64,000 nucleotides of DNA from Phaeobacter gallaeciensis (GCF_001678945.1 NZ_CP015124.1:2456001-2520000), one strand, 5' to 3'; positions 19,126 through 28,506 are shown, counted from the stretch's first letter. Translations and numbers: made by a program. Notes: a model not told the origin generated them from the sequence alone.

Positions 19126-20001
19126 TCAGGCCTGGAAATCGCTGCGGGCATAGCCCTGCACAAAAAGCAGCGCAGTGAGATCCCCGTGATTGATCCGGAT
19201 ATCACATTCCGCCGCCACCGACGGCTTGGCGTGCAGCGCTACGCCTGCGCCCGCACGGCTGAGCATGCCAAGATCATTGGCGCCATCCCCGACGGCGATC
19301 ACCTCTGCCTCAACCAAGCCCAGCCGCGCGGTGATCTCTTCCAGCGCGTTGACCTTGGCCTCGCGTCCCAGGATCGGGCGGGCCACATCGCCGGTCAGAG
19401 TGCCTTCTGCCGTCAGCAGGGTATTGGCGCGGTTTTCGTCAAAGCCCAGCTGGCCCGCGACCCGCGCGGTAAAGGCGGTGAACCCGCCCGAGACCAGCGC
19501 CGTATAGGCGCCGTTTGCCTTCATCGTGGCGACGAGCTCCGCCCCGCCCGGCATCAGGGTGATACGGGTGTTCAGAACCTCGGTGATCATGCCTTCGGGC
19601 AGGCCTTTCAGCAGGCCGACACGTTCGGTCAGGGCGCCTTCGAAATCAAGCTCGCCGTTCATCGCGCGGGCGGTGATGTCCTTTACCCGTTCCCCGACGC
19701 CAGCAACCTCTGCCAGCTCGTCGATGCATTCCTGCTGGATCATGGTGGAATCCATATCCGCCAGCAGCATGCGTTTGCGGCGTCCCTCGGTCGGCTGGAT
19801 GACCAGATCAACGGCCATGTTCTGCAGGTCCTGCCAGACGTCCCATTGGTTATCCGGCAGCGTCTCCAGCGCGAACTCGGCGGCCACGTCGGGGGCCAGC
19901 CACTGGGCCTCGCCGCCGCCCCAGGCATTGCGCAGGGACTCGACCAGGGTCGCCTCAAGGCAGGGCGCCGCAGGATTGCAAAGCAGGGTGACGGTATACA
20001 T
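19126..20001 (-). CDS. serB: Phosphoserine phosphatase SerB
   Basis: A 291-residue HAD-superfamily phosphatase. The nucleophile motif is LLADMDSTMIQQECIDELAEVAG. Motif II is LVSGGFTAFT, and the metal motif is AVGDGANDLGMLSRAGAGVALHAKP. The N-terminal 80 residues are the short ACT-like region usual in SerB. It dephosphorylates O-phospho-L-serine, the last step of serine synthesis. It sits about 1.4 kb from the divergently arranged serC-serA operon, so all three steps are encoded here. Confidence 0.95.
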   Translation of the reverse strand: MYTVTLLCNPAAPCLEATLVESLRNAWGGGEAQWLAPDVAAEFALETLPDNQWDVWQDLQNMAVDLVIQPTEGRRKRMLLADMDSTMIQQECIDELAEVAGVGERVKDITARAMNGELDFEGALTERVGLLKGLPEGMITEVLNTRITLMPGGAELVATMKANGAYTALVSGGFTAFTARVAGQLGFDENRANTLLTAEGTLTGDVARPILGREAKVNALEEITARLGLVEAEVIAVGDGANDLGMLSRAGAGVALHAKPSVAAECDIRINHGDLTALLFVQGYARSDFQA

Positions 20002-20120
20002 GGGCAGGCTCCGGAGCGGGGGAGAGACAGGAACAGGGTGAATTGCGGCATGTCATAGCGAGGCGGGATCGCCGGGGCCAGCCCCTGCGGCCAATCGCGC
20101 ATGTGTGCCCGCGCCAGTGG

Positions 20121-21161
20121 TCAGACCTTGCCGTTCTGCGACATCAGCACCGCGAGCCAGCGGGTGGTGGGGATTTCGGCCAGGATGATCATCACCATCG
20201 CGGTTAGTGGTACCGCAAGAATGGCGCCGGTCATGCCCCAAAGCTCGGTCCAGAGCGCCAGCGCCAGCAGAACCGAAAACGGGCTGAGGTTGACCGAATG
20301 CCCAAGGTATTTCGGCTCAACGTAATAACCGATGATCATCTGCGGCGTCATCAGCGTCACCAGCGCCAGCGCCGCGTGGCCGAAGGAGCCGAACTGGATC
20401 AGGCTGATGGTGACCGGAAAGAACACCGCGATGATCGAGCCGATATAGGGAATGTAATTGAGCAGCCCGATCAGGATCGCCCAGAAGGCCGGGTGGGCAA
20501 TCCCCAGCATTAGAAGGATCGCATAAGACACCAGCCCCAGAATGACGTTCACCAGCGTCTTTGCTGCCAGATACCCGCCGATCTTGTCGTTGATCTTGCG
20601 AGCCAGCTCCAGTGTGCGCTCGGCATCTTCCGGTTCACGCATCGCCATCAGGGTCTTTTCCGGCAGTCGGTCCAGTTCCGTCAGGATGAATACGGCGTAT
20701 AGCGCGGCGCTGACGATCAGGGTGCCGCCGTTGCTGATGGTGGCAAGCATCGCGGGCATCAGCGTGGTGGCGTCGATCAGGTCCAGCAGGCTTTCGCCCA
20801 GATTGGCCCAGCTGGGCACCTCGTCGACGCCGAGATAGGTCAGGAAATCGTGCTGCAGCTTATCGAGATTGGCGGCGTATTGCGGCAGGGCGGCAGAGAT
20901 CGCCGTGGCGCTGGCTGTAATGAAGGAGGCCAGCACCATGAAGGCGGCAAGAATGGCCAGCAGCACCAGCAGCCGCCGCGCAGTACGGGGCAGGCGGCCG
21001 AACCCAGGCACATCGGCCAGAACCTCGGCGGCGGTGGTCAGGATGTAGACGGCGATCACGGCTACGAGGATCGGCAACAGCACGGCCTGACCGGCCGTCA
21101 GCAACCAGCCCACCATCAGCAGCAGCGCAAAGGAATAGGTCACCAGCGCCAGTTTGCTCAT
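20121..21161 (-). CDS. AI-2E family transporter (PerM-like permease)
   Basis: A 346-residue membrane protein with about eight hydrophobic segments. The start is placed at MSKLALVTYSFALLLMVGWLL, because the sequence further upstream has no coding character and runs into the serC leader. The family motif region NYIPYIGSIIAVFFPVTISL, followed by PQMIIGYYVEPKYLGHSVNLSPFSVLLAL, is clear. Members export small solutes (AI-2, or ions in related antiporters); the substrate is unknown. It is divergent from serC and upstream of serB by 119 bp on the same strand. Confidence 0.88.
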   Translation of the reverse strand: MSKLALVTYSFALLLMVGWLLTAGQAVLLPILVAVIAVYILTTAAEVLADVPGFGRLPRTARRLLVLLAILAAFMVLASFITASATAISAALPQYAANLDKLQHDFLTYLGVDEVPSWANLGESLLDLIDATTLMPAMLATISNGGTLIVSAALYAVFILTELDRLPEKTLMAMREPEDAERTLELARKINDKIGGYLAAKTLVNVILGLVSYAILLMLGIAHPAFWAILIGLLNYIPYIGSIIAVFFPVTISLIQFGSFGHAALALVTLMTPQMIIGYYVEPKYLGHSVNLSPFSVLLALALWTELWGMTGAILAVPLTAMVMIILAEIPTTRWLAVLMSQNGKV

Positions 21162-21366
21162 CCGCGAAATCCGATTCGAAACACCATGGAGACAGACAAC
21201 AGCATCCCATACCTCGCCGCAATGACAGAGCCTGTACGGGGCAGATCGGGTGCCGATCCGGGGTGGAAAGTTTCCGAAAGGCGTCAGGAGGGGTCGCAAT
21301 TGCGCGCCAGATCGCCGCAATCTGTCGTTTTGCGTATTGCGCGGCCGCGCGGCAGGCCTTAGCTCC

Positions 21367-21405
21367 GTCCGTGGGACACCCCTCCCCAACGAGGGGCATT
21401 TATCT
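21367..21405 (+). ncRNA. Candidate serC leader RNA motif
   Basis: Just before serC there are two consecutive hairpins: GTCC-GTG-GGAC at 21367-21377 and CCCCTC-CCCAAC-GAGGGG at 21379-21396. A GC-rich segment lies upstream and CATTTATCTGG downstream. A conserved serC motif (Rfam family serC) is known upstream of serC in Alphaproteobacteria, and this position and shape fit it. I cannot run a covariance search, so the match is by recall of position and layout. It would regulate the serC-serA operon in cis. Confidence 0.5.
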
Positions 21406-21420
21406 GGAAGGATAGCATCA

Positions 21421-22566
21421 ATGGCTAACCAGCAACCGGCTACGCGGCCGGCCAATCCGCGTTTTTCCTCTGGCCCCTGTGCCAAACCCCCCACATTCGA
21501 TCTGACCAAACTCGCAGATGCGCCTCTGGGCCGCTCGCACCGTGCCGCTGTCGGCAAGGACAAGCTGAAGGCCGCCATCGAAGGCACCCGCGAAGTTCTG
21601 GGGATCCCCGCTGACTACAAGATCGGCATCGTGCCCGCCTCGGATACCGGTGCCATGGAAATGGCCATGTGGAGCCTTCTGGGCGCCCGGGGCGTCGAGA
21701 TGCTTGCCTGGGAAAGCTTCGGCTCCGGCTGGATCACCGATGTGGTCAAGCAGCTGAAACTGGATGCCGTCGCCAAGACCGCAGATTACGGCGAGATCGT
21801 CGATCTGGCCTCGGTCGATTTTGCCAATGACGTCGTCTTTACGTGGAACGGCACCACCTCGGGTGTTCGCGTCCCGAATGGCGACTGGATCCCGGCGGAT
21901 CGCGAAGGTCTGACCCTTTGCGATGCCACCTCGGCGGCCTTTGCGCAGGACCTGCCTTGGGAAAAGCTGGATGTGACCACCTTCTCTTGGCAAAAGGTGC
22001 TGGGCGGCGAAGCGGCCCACGGCATGCTGATCCTCTCCCCGCGCGCGGTTGAGCGCCTGGAAAGCTACACGCCCGCATGGCCGCTGCCGAAAATCTTCCG
22101 CCTGACCAAGGGCGGCAAGCTGATCGACGGTATCTTCTCCGGTGCGACCATCAACACGCCCTCTATGCTGGCGGTCGAAGACTACCTCTTCGCGCTGGAC
22201 TGGGCGCGTTCGGTTGGCGGTCTTGAAGGGCTGCAGAACCGCGCCAATGCCAACACCAAGGCGGTTGCCGATTTTGTCGAGCTACACGATTGGATCGATT
22301 TCCTGGCCAAGGATCCGGCGACCCTGTCGAACACCTCGGTCTGCCTGAAGTTCACCGATGACCGCATCAAGGACGGCGCTGCCTTTGCCAAGGCCGTGGC
22401 CAAACGCCTGGAAGCGGAAAACATCGCGCTGGACATCGGCGCCTATCGCGATGCGCCTGCCGGTCTGCGGATCTGGTGCGGTGGCACGGTCGAAACCTCG
22501 GATATCGAGGCCATGCTGCCCTGGCTCGAATGGGCCTTTGAGGCCGAGATCGCCGCGCAAGGCTGA
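21421..22566 (+). CDS. serC: Phosphoserine aminotransferase SerC
   Basis: A 381-residue fold-type I aminotransferase of the longer alphaproteobacterial type. It starts [24 protein letters not shown] after GGAAGGAT. The PLP lysine is in [39 protein letters not shown] is the substrate region. It converts 3-phosphohydroxypyruvate plus glutamate to O-phosphoserine, and may also serve pyridoxal synthesis. It is upstream of serA, probably in one operon, and is preceded by a candidate regulatory RNA. Confidence 0.95.
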   Translation: MANQQPATRPANPRFSSGPCAKPPTFDLTKLADAPLGRSHRAAVGKDKLKAAIEGTREVLGIPADYKIGIVPASDTGAMEMAMWSLLGARGVEMLAWESFGSGWITDVVKQLKLDAVAKTADYGEIVDLASVDFANDVVFTWNGTTSGVRVPNGDWIPADREGLTLCDATSAAFAQDLPWEKLDVTTFSWQKVLGGEAAHGMLILSPRAVERLESYTPAWPLPKIFRLTKGGKLIDGIFSGATINTPSMLAVEDYLFALDWARSVGGLEGLQNRANANTKAVADFVELHDWIDFLAKDPATLSNTSVCLKFTDDRIKDGAAFAKAVAKRLEAENIALDIGAYRDAPAGLRIWCGGTVETSDIEAMLPWLEWAFEAEIAAQG

Positions 22567-22581
22567 TTTTTCCAAGCTTAC

Positions 22582-22635
22582 TCCGGGGCGTAGGCCCCGG
22601 ATCGCCCCCGACCCGCCCCCCAGGGCGGGGGCGAT
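22582..22635. repeat. Two tandem hairpins in the serC-serA gap
   Basis: TCCGGGGC-GTAG-GCCCCGGA (22582-22601) is directly followed by a second perfect inverted repeat with arms ATCGCCCCCG and CGGGGGCGAT (22601-22635). Both lack a U-run, so they look more like transcript-stabilising or processing structures than terminators. The gap of 174 bp is otherwise without a gene. Confidence 0.55.
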
Positions 22636-22740
22636 ATCGCCCCCACCCTCGTGCCGGGGACGATCCTTTGAATTCAACCGGGGACAATGAAACCCAGTTT
22701 AGGTCTCTCGCAGAGGCCCCCGCACAAAGGACCACCAGAC

Positions 22741-24339
22741 ATGGCCCCCAAAGTACTCATTTCCGACAAACTCTCCGAAGCCGCCGTTCAGATCTTCCGT
22801 GATCGTGGCATCGAGGTCGACTTCCAGCCCGACCTTGGCAAGGACAAGGACAAGCTGGCCGAGGTGATCGGCAACTACGATGGTCTTGCCATCCGTTCGG
22901 CCACCAAGGTCACCGAGAAGATCCTCGAGAACGCCACCAACCTCAAGGTGATCGGCCGCGCCGGTATCGGCACCGACAACATCGACAAGGAAGCCGCGTC
23001 GAAAAAAGGCGTGATCGTGATGAACACGCCCTTTGGCAACATGATCACCACCGCCGAACACGCCATCGCGATGATGTTCGCCGTCGCCCGCCAGATCCCC
23101 GAGGCCTCCGCCTCCACCCACGCGGGCAAGTGGGAAAAATCCAAGTTCATGGGTGTCGAACTTACCGGCAAGACCCTGGGCGTCATCGGTGCTGGCAACA
23201 TCGGTGGCATCGTCTGTGACCGTGCCCGTGGCCTGAAGATGAAAGTCGTCGCCTATGATCCCTTCCTCGGTCAGGAGAAGGCCGACAAGATGGGTGTCGA
23301 AAAGGTCGAGCTGGACGAGCTTCTGTCCCGCGCCGACTTCATCACCCTGCACGTGCCGCTGACCGATCAGACCAAGAATATCCTGTCGGCTGAAAACCTC
23401 GCCAAGACCAAGAAGGGCGTGCGCATCATCAACTGTGCCCGCGGTGGCCTGGTCGATGAAGAGGCGCTGGCGGAAGCACTGAAATCCGGTCACGTTGCCG
23501 GTGCGGCCTTCGACGTCTTCTCGGAAGAGCCGGCCAAGGAAAACGTGCTGTTCAATCTGCCCAACGTGGTTTGCACCCCGCACCTGGGCGCCGCCACCAC
23601 CGAAGCGCAGGAAAACGTCGCCCTGCAGGTGGCCGAGCAGATGGCCAACTACCTGCTGACCGGTGCGGTTGAAAATGCGCTCAACATGCCGTCCGTCACG
23701 GCGGAAGAAGCCAAGGTCATGGGACCCTGGATCAAGCTGTCCGAGCATCTGGGCGCCTTCATCGGCCAGATGACCGATGACGAGCCGATCAAGGCGATCA
23801 ACATCCTCTATGATGGCTGCGCGTCCGAGATGAACCTTGAGGCCCTGAACTGCTCGCTGATTGCCGGGATCATGAAGTCGATCAACCCGGATGTGAACAT
23901 GGTCTCCGCCCCGATGATCGCCAAGGAACGCGGCATCAAGGTCTCGACCACCAACCAGGAACAGTCCGGTGCCTTTGAAGGCTACGTGAAGGTGACCGTG
24001 GCGACCCCGACGCGTGAACGCTCCATCGCGGGCACCGTGTTCTCGGATGGCAAGCCGCGCTTCATCCAGATCAAGGGCATCAACATCGACGCCGAAGTGG
24101 GTGAGCACATGCTCTACACCACCAACAACGACGTGCCGGGCATCATCGGTACCCTGGGTAAGACCATGGGCGATCACGGCGTCAACATCGCGAACTTTAC
24201 CCTGGGCCGCGCTGTGGCTGGCGGTGAAGCGATCGCGCTCTTGTATGTCGATGGTGTGGTCCCAGCCGAGGCGCGCGCCAAGCTGGCCGAAACCGGTCTG
24301 TTCAACCAGATCAAGCCGCTGCAGTTCGACGTCAAATAA
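22741..24339 (+). CDS. serA: D-3-phosphoglycerate dehydrogenase SerA
   Basis: A 532-residue enzyme of the long form. The substrate domain is at 1-95 (VLISDKLSEAAVQIFRDRGIEV). The Rossmann NAD domain is at about 100-285 (TLGVIGAGNIGGIVCDRA; INCARGGLVDEEAL; CTPHLGAATTEAQENVA). An intervening ASB-type domain follows, and a C-terminal ACT domain (LYTTNNDVPGIIGTLGKTMGDHGVNIANFTLGR) can bind serine for feedback inhibition. It oxidises 3-phosphoglycerate to 3-phosphohydroxypyruvate. ATG 22741 follows an AAAGGA site. A strong terminator follows. Confidence 0.96.
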   Translation: MAPKVLISDKLSEAAVQIFRDRGIEVDFQPDLGKDKDKLAEVIGNYDGLAIRSATKVTEKILENATNLKVIGRAGIGTDNIDKEAASKKGVIVMNTPFGNMITTAEHAIAMMFAVARQIPEASASTHAGKWEKSKFMGVELTGKTLGVIGAGNIGGIVCDRARGLKMKVVAYDPFLGQEKADKMGVEKVELDELLSRADFITLHVPLTDQTKNILSAENLAKTKKGVRIINCARGGLVDEEALAEALKSGHVAGAAFDVFSEEPAKENVLFNLPNVVCTPHLGAATTEAQENVALQVAEQMANYLLTGAVENALNMPSVTAEEAKVMGPWIKLSEHLGAFIGQMTDDEPIKAINILYDGCASEMNLEALNCSLIAGIMKSINPDVNMVSAPMIAKERGIKVSTTNQEQSGAFEGYVKVTVATPTRERSIAGTVFSDGKPRFIQIKGINIDAEVGEHMLYTTNNDVPGIIGTLGKTMGDHGVNIANFTLGRAVAGGEAIALLYVDGVVPAEARAKLAETGLFNQIKPLQFDVK

Positions 24340-24362
24340 CCTGTCTTATGGCCTGAAATCGG

Positions 24363-24394
24363 AAAAGCCGCCCCTTCACCCGGGGCGGCTTTTT
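24363..24394 (+). terminator. Rho-independent terminator after serA
   Basis: A 12-bp stem (AAAAGCCGCCCC/GGGGCGGCTTTT) with a 7-base loop and a T-run, 23 bp past the serA stop. Confidence 0.85.
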
Positions 24395-24419
24395 CATGTT
24401 CCGCTGAGCTGCGCGCCGG

Positions 24420-24788
24420 TTATTTCCGGATCGACCGCAGCACGACCACAAAAAACACCAACATCCCCGCCAGGGTCAGCACCGAACCAAGCTTGGCCAG
24501 CATTTCATTGTGACTGGCAATTGCCATGGCGATACCGGGCACAATCAGGCCCAGCCCGGCGGCAGACAGCGCGAAATGCAGCTTTGGCAGCAGTCCCTGA
24601 TCCGCGGCTGGCACCAGATGATAGTAAAAGCCGAAGATCGCAAAGCTGACCCAGCCGATCAGGTTGAGATGCCCATGCGCGGGCGACAGGACGTGATCGC
24701 CCGTCGCGGCCATCTGGATGCCCCAGACCATCCCCCCAAGCGCCGCGCTGACCGCGACAATGAAAAATGCGGATGAAATACCTTTCAT
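24420..24788 (-). CDS. Small four-helix membrane protein with heme-oxidase-like histidine motif
   Basis: A 122-residue protein, almost entirely hydrophobic, with four membrane segments. It starts MKGISSAFFIVAVSAALGGMVWG after a GGGGGA site. The second segment reads SPAHGHLNLIGWVSFAIFGFYYHLVP. This resembles the histidine-bearing helices of heme-copper oxidase subunit I and NorB, where such His residues bind heme. Too short to be an oxidase itself. Heme or metal binding is inference. It is monocistronic and convergent with serA. Confidence 0.75.
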   Translation of the reverse strand: MKGISSAFFIVAVSAALGGMVWGIQMAATGDHVLSPAHGHLNLIGWVSFAIFGFYYHLVPAADQGLLPKLHFALSAAGLGLIVPGIAMAIASHNEMLAKLGSVLTLAGMLVFFVVVLRSIRK

Positions 24789-25037
24789 CTGATCGTCCCC
24801 CTTGAACTCACCAAAAACGCCTGCCGTATCATCCCATGCCCGCCTTGAATGGCGGATCGGTTGCGGCAGGTGGCGACAACTGTGACCGGTTTCCGGTTTT
24901 CGTTCCACATATTTCCCGCGCTGCGTCACCGGGCAGAGGGCGTCATTCGCGGCTAACCTTCGGCGTCTCACAGGCTGCCCCTTGTGATAGGGCGGTGCAT
25001 CGGCCATCTATTCCGTATCGCAGCCAAGGAGATGCCC

Positions 25038-25769
25038 ATGCCCGCGCCGATCTACGCCATAGGAGACATTCACGGACAGCGCGAGATGCTGGAAGAGGCG
25101 CTGGAGCGGATCGCGGCGGATGGCGGCCCGGACGCGCAGGTGGTGTTCCTTGGCGATTACGTGGATCGCGGACCGGACTGTCGGGGGGTCTTGGATCTTC
25201 TGATCGAAGGGCAGGCGGCGGGCAAGAACTGGACCTGCCTGATGGGCAACCACGACCGCATGTTCTCGATGTTCATGGAAGACTATCCGCGCAACGATGC
25301 CCGACTGCTGGTCGGCTATCACTGGCTGCACGAGAAGATCGGCGGGGTGCAGACGCTGGCCTCTTACGGGGTAGATGTTCCGGAACGGGCGCGTATCCAC
25401 GAGGTGCACGAAGAAGCGCGCGCCGCAGTGCCGGAGCGCCACCGGGATTTTCTGGCGGCCCTGCCCAGCCACCATGAACAGGGCGAGCTGCTGTTCGTCC
25501 ATGCGGGCATCCGTCCCGGCGTGCCGCTGCAGGCGCAGACCGAGGATGACAAGATCTGGATCCGGCATGAATTCCTCGACGACACCCGCCGACACCCCTG
25601 GCTGGTGGTGCATGGCCACACCCATGTCCCAAGCGCTGAGCATCGCGGCAACCGTGTAAACCTGGACAGCGGCGCAGGCTTTGGCCGCCCGCTGAGTGCT
25701 GCCGTCTTCGAAGGAAAGGACTGCTGGCTTCTGAGCGATCGGGGGCGCAAAAGCATAGGCTCCGCCTAA
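25038..25769 (+). CDS. Serine/threonine protein phosphatase (PPP family metallophosphoesterase)
   Basis: A 243-residue phosphatase with the full PPP metal motifs: YAIGDIHGQREMLEEAL, VFLGDYVDRGPDCRGVL, LMGNHDRMF, FVHAGIRPG and VVHGHTHVPS. These bind two divalent metals and place it with bacterial PrpA/ApaH-like protein phosphatases. I chose the ATG at 25038, six bases after AAGGAG; the ATG at 25032 would sit directly on that site. The target is unknown. A terminator lies 183 bp after the stop, leaving room for a separate RNA. Confidence 0.88.
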   Translation: MPAPIYAIGDIHGQREMLEEALERIAADGGPDAQVVFLGDYVDRGPDCRGVLDLLIEGQAAGKNWTCLMGNHDRMFSMFMEDYPRNDARLLVGYHWLHEKIGGVQTLASYGVDVPERARIHEVHEEARAAVPERHRDFLAALPSHHEQGELLFVHAGIRPGVPLQAQTEDDKIWIRHEFLDDTRRHPWLVVHGHTHVPSAEHRGNRVNLDSGAGFGRPLSAAVFEGKDCWLLSDRGRKSIGSA

Positions 25770-25834
25770 CCAAAAGAACCGCGTTTTTTACGCAGAATCC
25801 CAGCGCTTTTCGTCGCAAATCACAGAGAAGTGTG

Positions 25835-25980
25835 CTAATAGTGAACTGTGGCTGGACGCTGCTTTACGAGTTTTATTCTGTTTTTCTTCTCGGTTCTGGG
25901 ATGACATGTTTTAGCGCCAGTCACGCCAATTTACCGCGCTTGACCAGATTGCAAACCGCCTCTTGATAGGGCGGTTTTTT
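25835..25980 (+). ncRNA. Candidate small RNA ending in a strong terminator
   Basis: The 268-bp gap between the phosphatase and tdh has no credible protein gene. Yet it ends, on the plus strand, in a strong terminator at 25953-25980 (AAACCGCC, 9 bases, GGCGGTTTTTT). TGTGCTAAT at 25831-25839 could be an extended -10, but no good -35 was found, so the 5' end is approximate. The alternative is simply a long 3' UTR of the phosphatase mRNA. Confidence 0.35.
25953..25980 (+). terminator. Strong rho-independent terminator
   Basis: Stem AAACCGCC/GGCGGTTT with a run of six T on the plus strand. It terminates transcription coming from the phosphatase side and may also serve tdh in the opposite direction. 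Confidence 0.85.
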
Positions 25981-26037
25981 GTTATTTTATTGGATGTTAC
26001 GCATAATTTTGGGCGTTGTTCTGTCCGCGCCGTTTGG

Positions 26038-27093
26038 TCAGGTCCAGTCTAGAATCACCTTGCCGCACTGACCGGATTTCATGGTGGAAAACCCATCTTT
26101 GAACGAATCTATTCCGAATCGGTTTGTGATGATTTCCGAGATATCGAGGCCGTTTTGCAGCATGGCGATCATCTTGTACCAGGTCTCGAAAATCTCGCGC
26201 CCGTAGACCCCTTTCAGGGTGATCGCCTTGAAGACGATACGGCTCCAGTCGACCGGGGATTTTCCGGGCGGAATGCCAAGAAGCGCGATCTTGCCGCCCA
26301 TCACCAGTGCTTCGATCATCTGATCAAGCGCGGATTGGTTTCCTGACATCTCAAGCCCGACATCAAAGCCCTGGGTCATGCCCAGTTCCGCGATGACGTC
26401 TTGCAAGTCTTCCTGAGCCACGTTCACGGCACGGACATCCGCGACCTTTTCGGCAAGGGCCAGCCGCGCTGGGTTCACATCGGTGATCGCCACATGGCGC
26501 GCACCAACGTGGCGGGCAACCGCTGCGGCCATGATGCCGATAGGTCCGGCGCCGGTGATCAGCACGTCCTCCCCCACCAGATCAAAGCTGAGCGCGGTGT
26601 GAACCGCATTACCCAGAGGGTCCAGAATCGCGCCGATGTCATCCGGGATTTCATCCGGCAAAGGCACCACGTTAAAGGCGGGCAGGCGCAGATACTCGGC
26701 AAAGGCACCCTGTTCGTTGACGCCGATGCCGCGGGTTTCGGGATCCAGATGGAACTTGCCAGCCCGCCACTGGCGCGAGTGATGACCGATCAGATGCCCT
26801 TCGCCCGAGCAGCGTTGACCAATCTTCAGATCCGTCACGTTGCTGCCAAGCTCGACGATCTCCCCGGCGAACTCATGCCCGGTGATCAGCGGGACGGGCA
26901 CAGTGCGCTGGGCCCAGTCGTCCCAGTTCCAGATATGCAGATCGGTGCCGCAGATGCCGGTCTTGTTGATCTTGATCAGCACATCATCCGCGCCGATCTC
27001 GGGCACCGGTGCGTCCACCATCCAGAGCCCCTCTTCGGGTCTGGATTTTTCCAGGGCCTTCATGGTGTTCGGTATCCTGTCAGGCCGTGTCAT
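26038..27093 (-). CDS. tdh: L-threonine 3-dehydrogenase Tdh lacking the structural-zinc cysteines
   Basis: A 351-residue medium-chain dehydrogenase, close to E. coli Tdh throughout. The catalytic zinc residues are present (C48 in [17 protein letters not shown]73-E74 in GHEF), as is the NAD segment [22 protein letters not shown]. The four cysteines of the structural-zinc lobe are replaced: the region reads [15 protein letters not shown] (G103, S106, W109, D117 at the cysteine positions). It oxidises threonine to 2-amino-3-ketobutyrate, which Kbl then cleaves. Start chosen by the ATGA overlap with kbl; the internal ATG at 27063 (MKALEK, with AGGA upstream) matches the E. coli start and is a real alternative. 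Confidence 0.92.
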   Translation of the reverse strand: MTRPDRIPNTMKALEKSRPEEGLWMVDAPVPEIGADDVLIKINKTGICGTDLHIWNWDDWAQRTVPVPLITGHEFAGEIVELGSNVTDLKIGQRCSGEGHLIGHHSRQWRAGKFHLDPETRGIGVNEQGAFAEYLRLPAFNVVPLPDEIPDDIGAILDPLGNAVHTALSFDLVGEDVLITGAGPIGIMAAAVARHVGARHVAITDVNPARLALAEKVADVRAVNVAQEDLQDVIAELGMTQGFDVGLEMSGNQSALDQMIEALVMGGKIALLGIPPGKSPVDWSRIVFKAITLKGVYGREIFETWYKMIAMLQNGLDISEIITNRFGIDSFKDGFSTMKSGQCGKVILDWT

Positions 27094-28277
27094 GAGATCA
27101 CTCCCAGCGATTTGCCCACCTTGCCAAAGGCGGCAAGGGCGCGGGTCAGTTCTTCGCGCGTCAGGGCCGCGTTCATCTGGGTGCGGATACGCGCCTGGCC
27201 GCGCGGCACCACCGGGAAGAAGAAGCCAGAGACATAGACGCCTTCGTCAAAAAGCTGCGCCGCCATGTCCTGCGCCAGCTGCGCCTCGCCCAGCATCACC
27301 GGCACAATGGGATGCTCGCCCGGCAATAGATCAAAGCCTAGGCGTTCCAGCCCCGCGCGCCAGAACCGGGTATTCTCGAACAGGCGTGCGCGCAGATCCG
27401 CGCCCTGTTCGACAAGGTTCAGCGCCTCGATCCCGGCAGCAACGATGGAGGGCGGCAGCGAATTGGAGAACAGATAGGGCCGCGCCCGCTGCCGCAGCAG
27501 GTCGATCACTGGCTGCGGCCCGGCGATATAACCGCCGATGGCCCCCCCAAGTGCTTTGCCCAAAGTTCCCGTCAGAATGTCCACATCGACACCGAAATGG
27601 TCCGGTGTCCCGGCGCCATTCGGCCCCATAAACCCCGTGGCGTGACAATCGTCCACCATCACCACGGCGTCGTATTTGTCCGCGAGCGCGCGGATTTCGG
27701 GCAGTTTGGCCAGGTAGCCATCCATCGAAAAGACGCCATCGGTGGCGATCATGATATGGCGCGCGCCGTCCTCGCGGGCTTGTTTTAGCCAGGCCTCCAG
27801 ATCATTCATGTCACTGTTGAGGTAGCGATAGCGTTTCGCCTTGCACAGGCGCACCCCGTCGATGATCGAGGCATGGTTGAGGCTGTCCGAGATGATGGCA
27901 TCCTCGGGGCCGAGCAGGGGTTCGAACAGCCCGCCATTGGCATCAAAACAGGCGGCAAAGAGGATGGCGTCATCCTTGTTCAGGAACTTTGCCAGCTTCT
28001 GCTCCAACTCGCGGTGGATGTCCTGCGTGCCGCAGATAAACCGGACCGAGGCCATACCGAACCCCTTGTCATCCATGACATTGCAGGCGGCGGAGATCAG
28101 ATCGGGGTGATCCGCCAGTCCCAGATAGTTGTTGGCGCAGAGGTTGATGACCTCGCGGTCGCCCACCGTGATTTCGCCCCCCTGTGGGGAGGTGATCATT
28201 CGTTCCCGCTTGGTCAGACCTTCGGCTTCGATCGCGTCCAGGGTCTTGGCGATATCTGTCAAAAAGGCATTGGACAT
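27090..28277 (-). CDS. kbl: 2-amino-3-ketobutyrate CoA ligase (glycine C-acetyltransferase) Kbl
   Basis: A 395-residue alpha-oxoamine synthase. The PLP aspartate/histidine motif is [18 protein letters not shown], and the Schiff-base lysine is in [38 protein letters not shown] and [15 protein letters not shown] are typical. It cleaves 2-amino-3-ketobutyrate with CoA to glycine and acetyl-CoA. It is upstream of, and overlaps, tdh. Two short palindromes lie 49-90 bp before its start. Confidence 0.95.
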   Translation of the reverse strand: MSNAFLTDIAKTLDAIEAEGLTKRERMITSPQGGEITVGDREVINLCANNYLGLADHPDLISAACNVMDDKGFGMASVRFICGTQDIHRELEQKLAKFLNKDDAILFAACFDANGGLFEPLLGPEDAIISDSLNHASIIDGVRLCKAKRYRYLNSDMNDLEAWLKQAREDGARHIMIATDGVFSMDGYLAKLPEIRALADKYDAVVMVDDCHATGFMGPNGAGTPDHFGVDVDILTGTLGKALGGAIGGYIAGPQPVIDLLRQRARPYLFSNSLPPSIVAAGIEALNLVEQGADLRARLFENTRFWRAGLERLGFDLLPGEHPIVPVMLGEAQLAQDMAAQLFDEGVYVSGFFFPVVPRGQARIRTQMNAALTREELTRALAAFGKVGKSLGVIS

Positions 28278-28325
28278 GGGGAATCTCCTTCTACGTCGGA
28301 AGTGCGTCTACCATAGCGGATTTGA

Positions 28326-28367
28326 TTCCCAAATAGGGGAAATTCTTAATGACGGAAAAATATCCGT
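28326..28367. promoter_or_regulatory. Two short inverted repeats upstream of kbl
   Basis: TTCCC-N6-GGGAA at 28326-28341 and ACGGA-N6-TCCGT at 28352-28367 lie 49-90 bp before the kbl start codon, where operators for the kbl-tdh operon would be expected. Each half site is only 5 bp, so either could be chance. The gap 28278-28506 holds no gene. Confidence 0.3.
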
Positions 28368-28506
28368 AAAACTGGAATTCTGGAGTGAGACGATATTGAA
28401 ATCTAATGACCGGATGGCATCGATGTGCTCAGCGTCCGCCGTGGGGCGGGCAGGGGCGTGCCTGCCGCATGTGCGACAGGCCAACAGGATCGGCTTCGGA
28501 TCGGGC

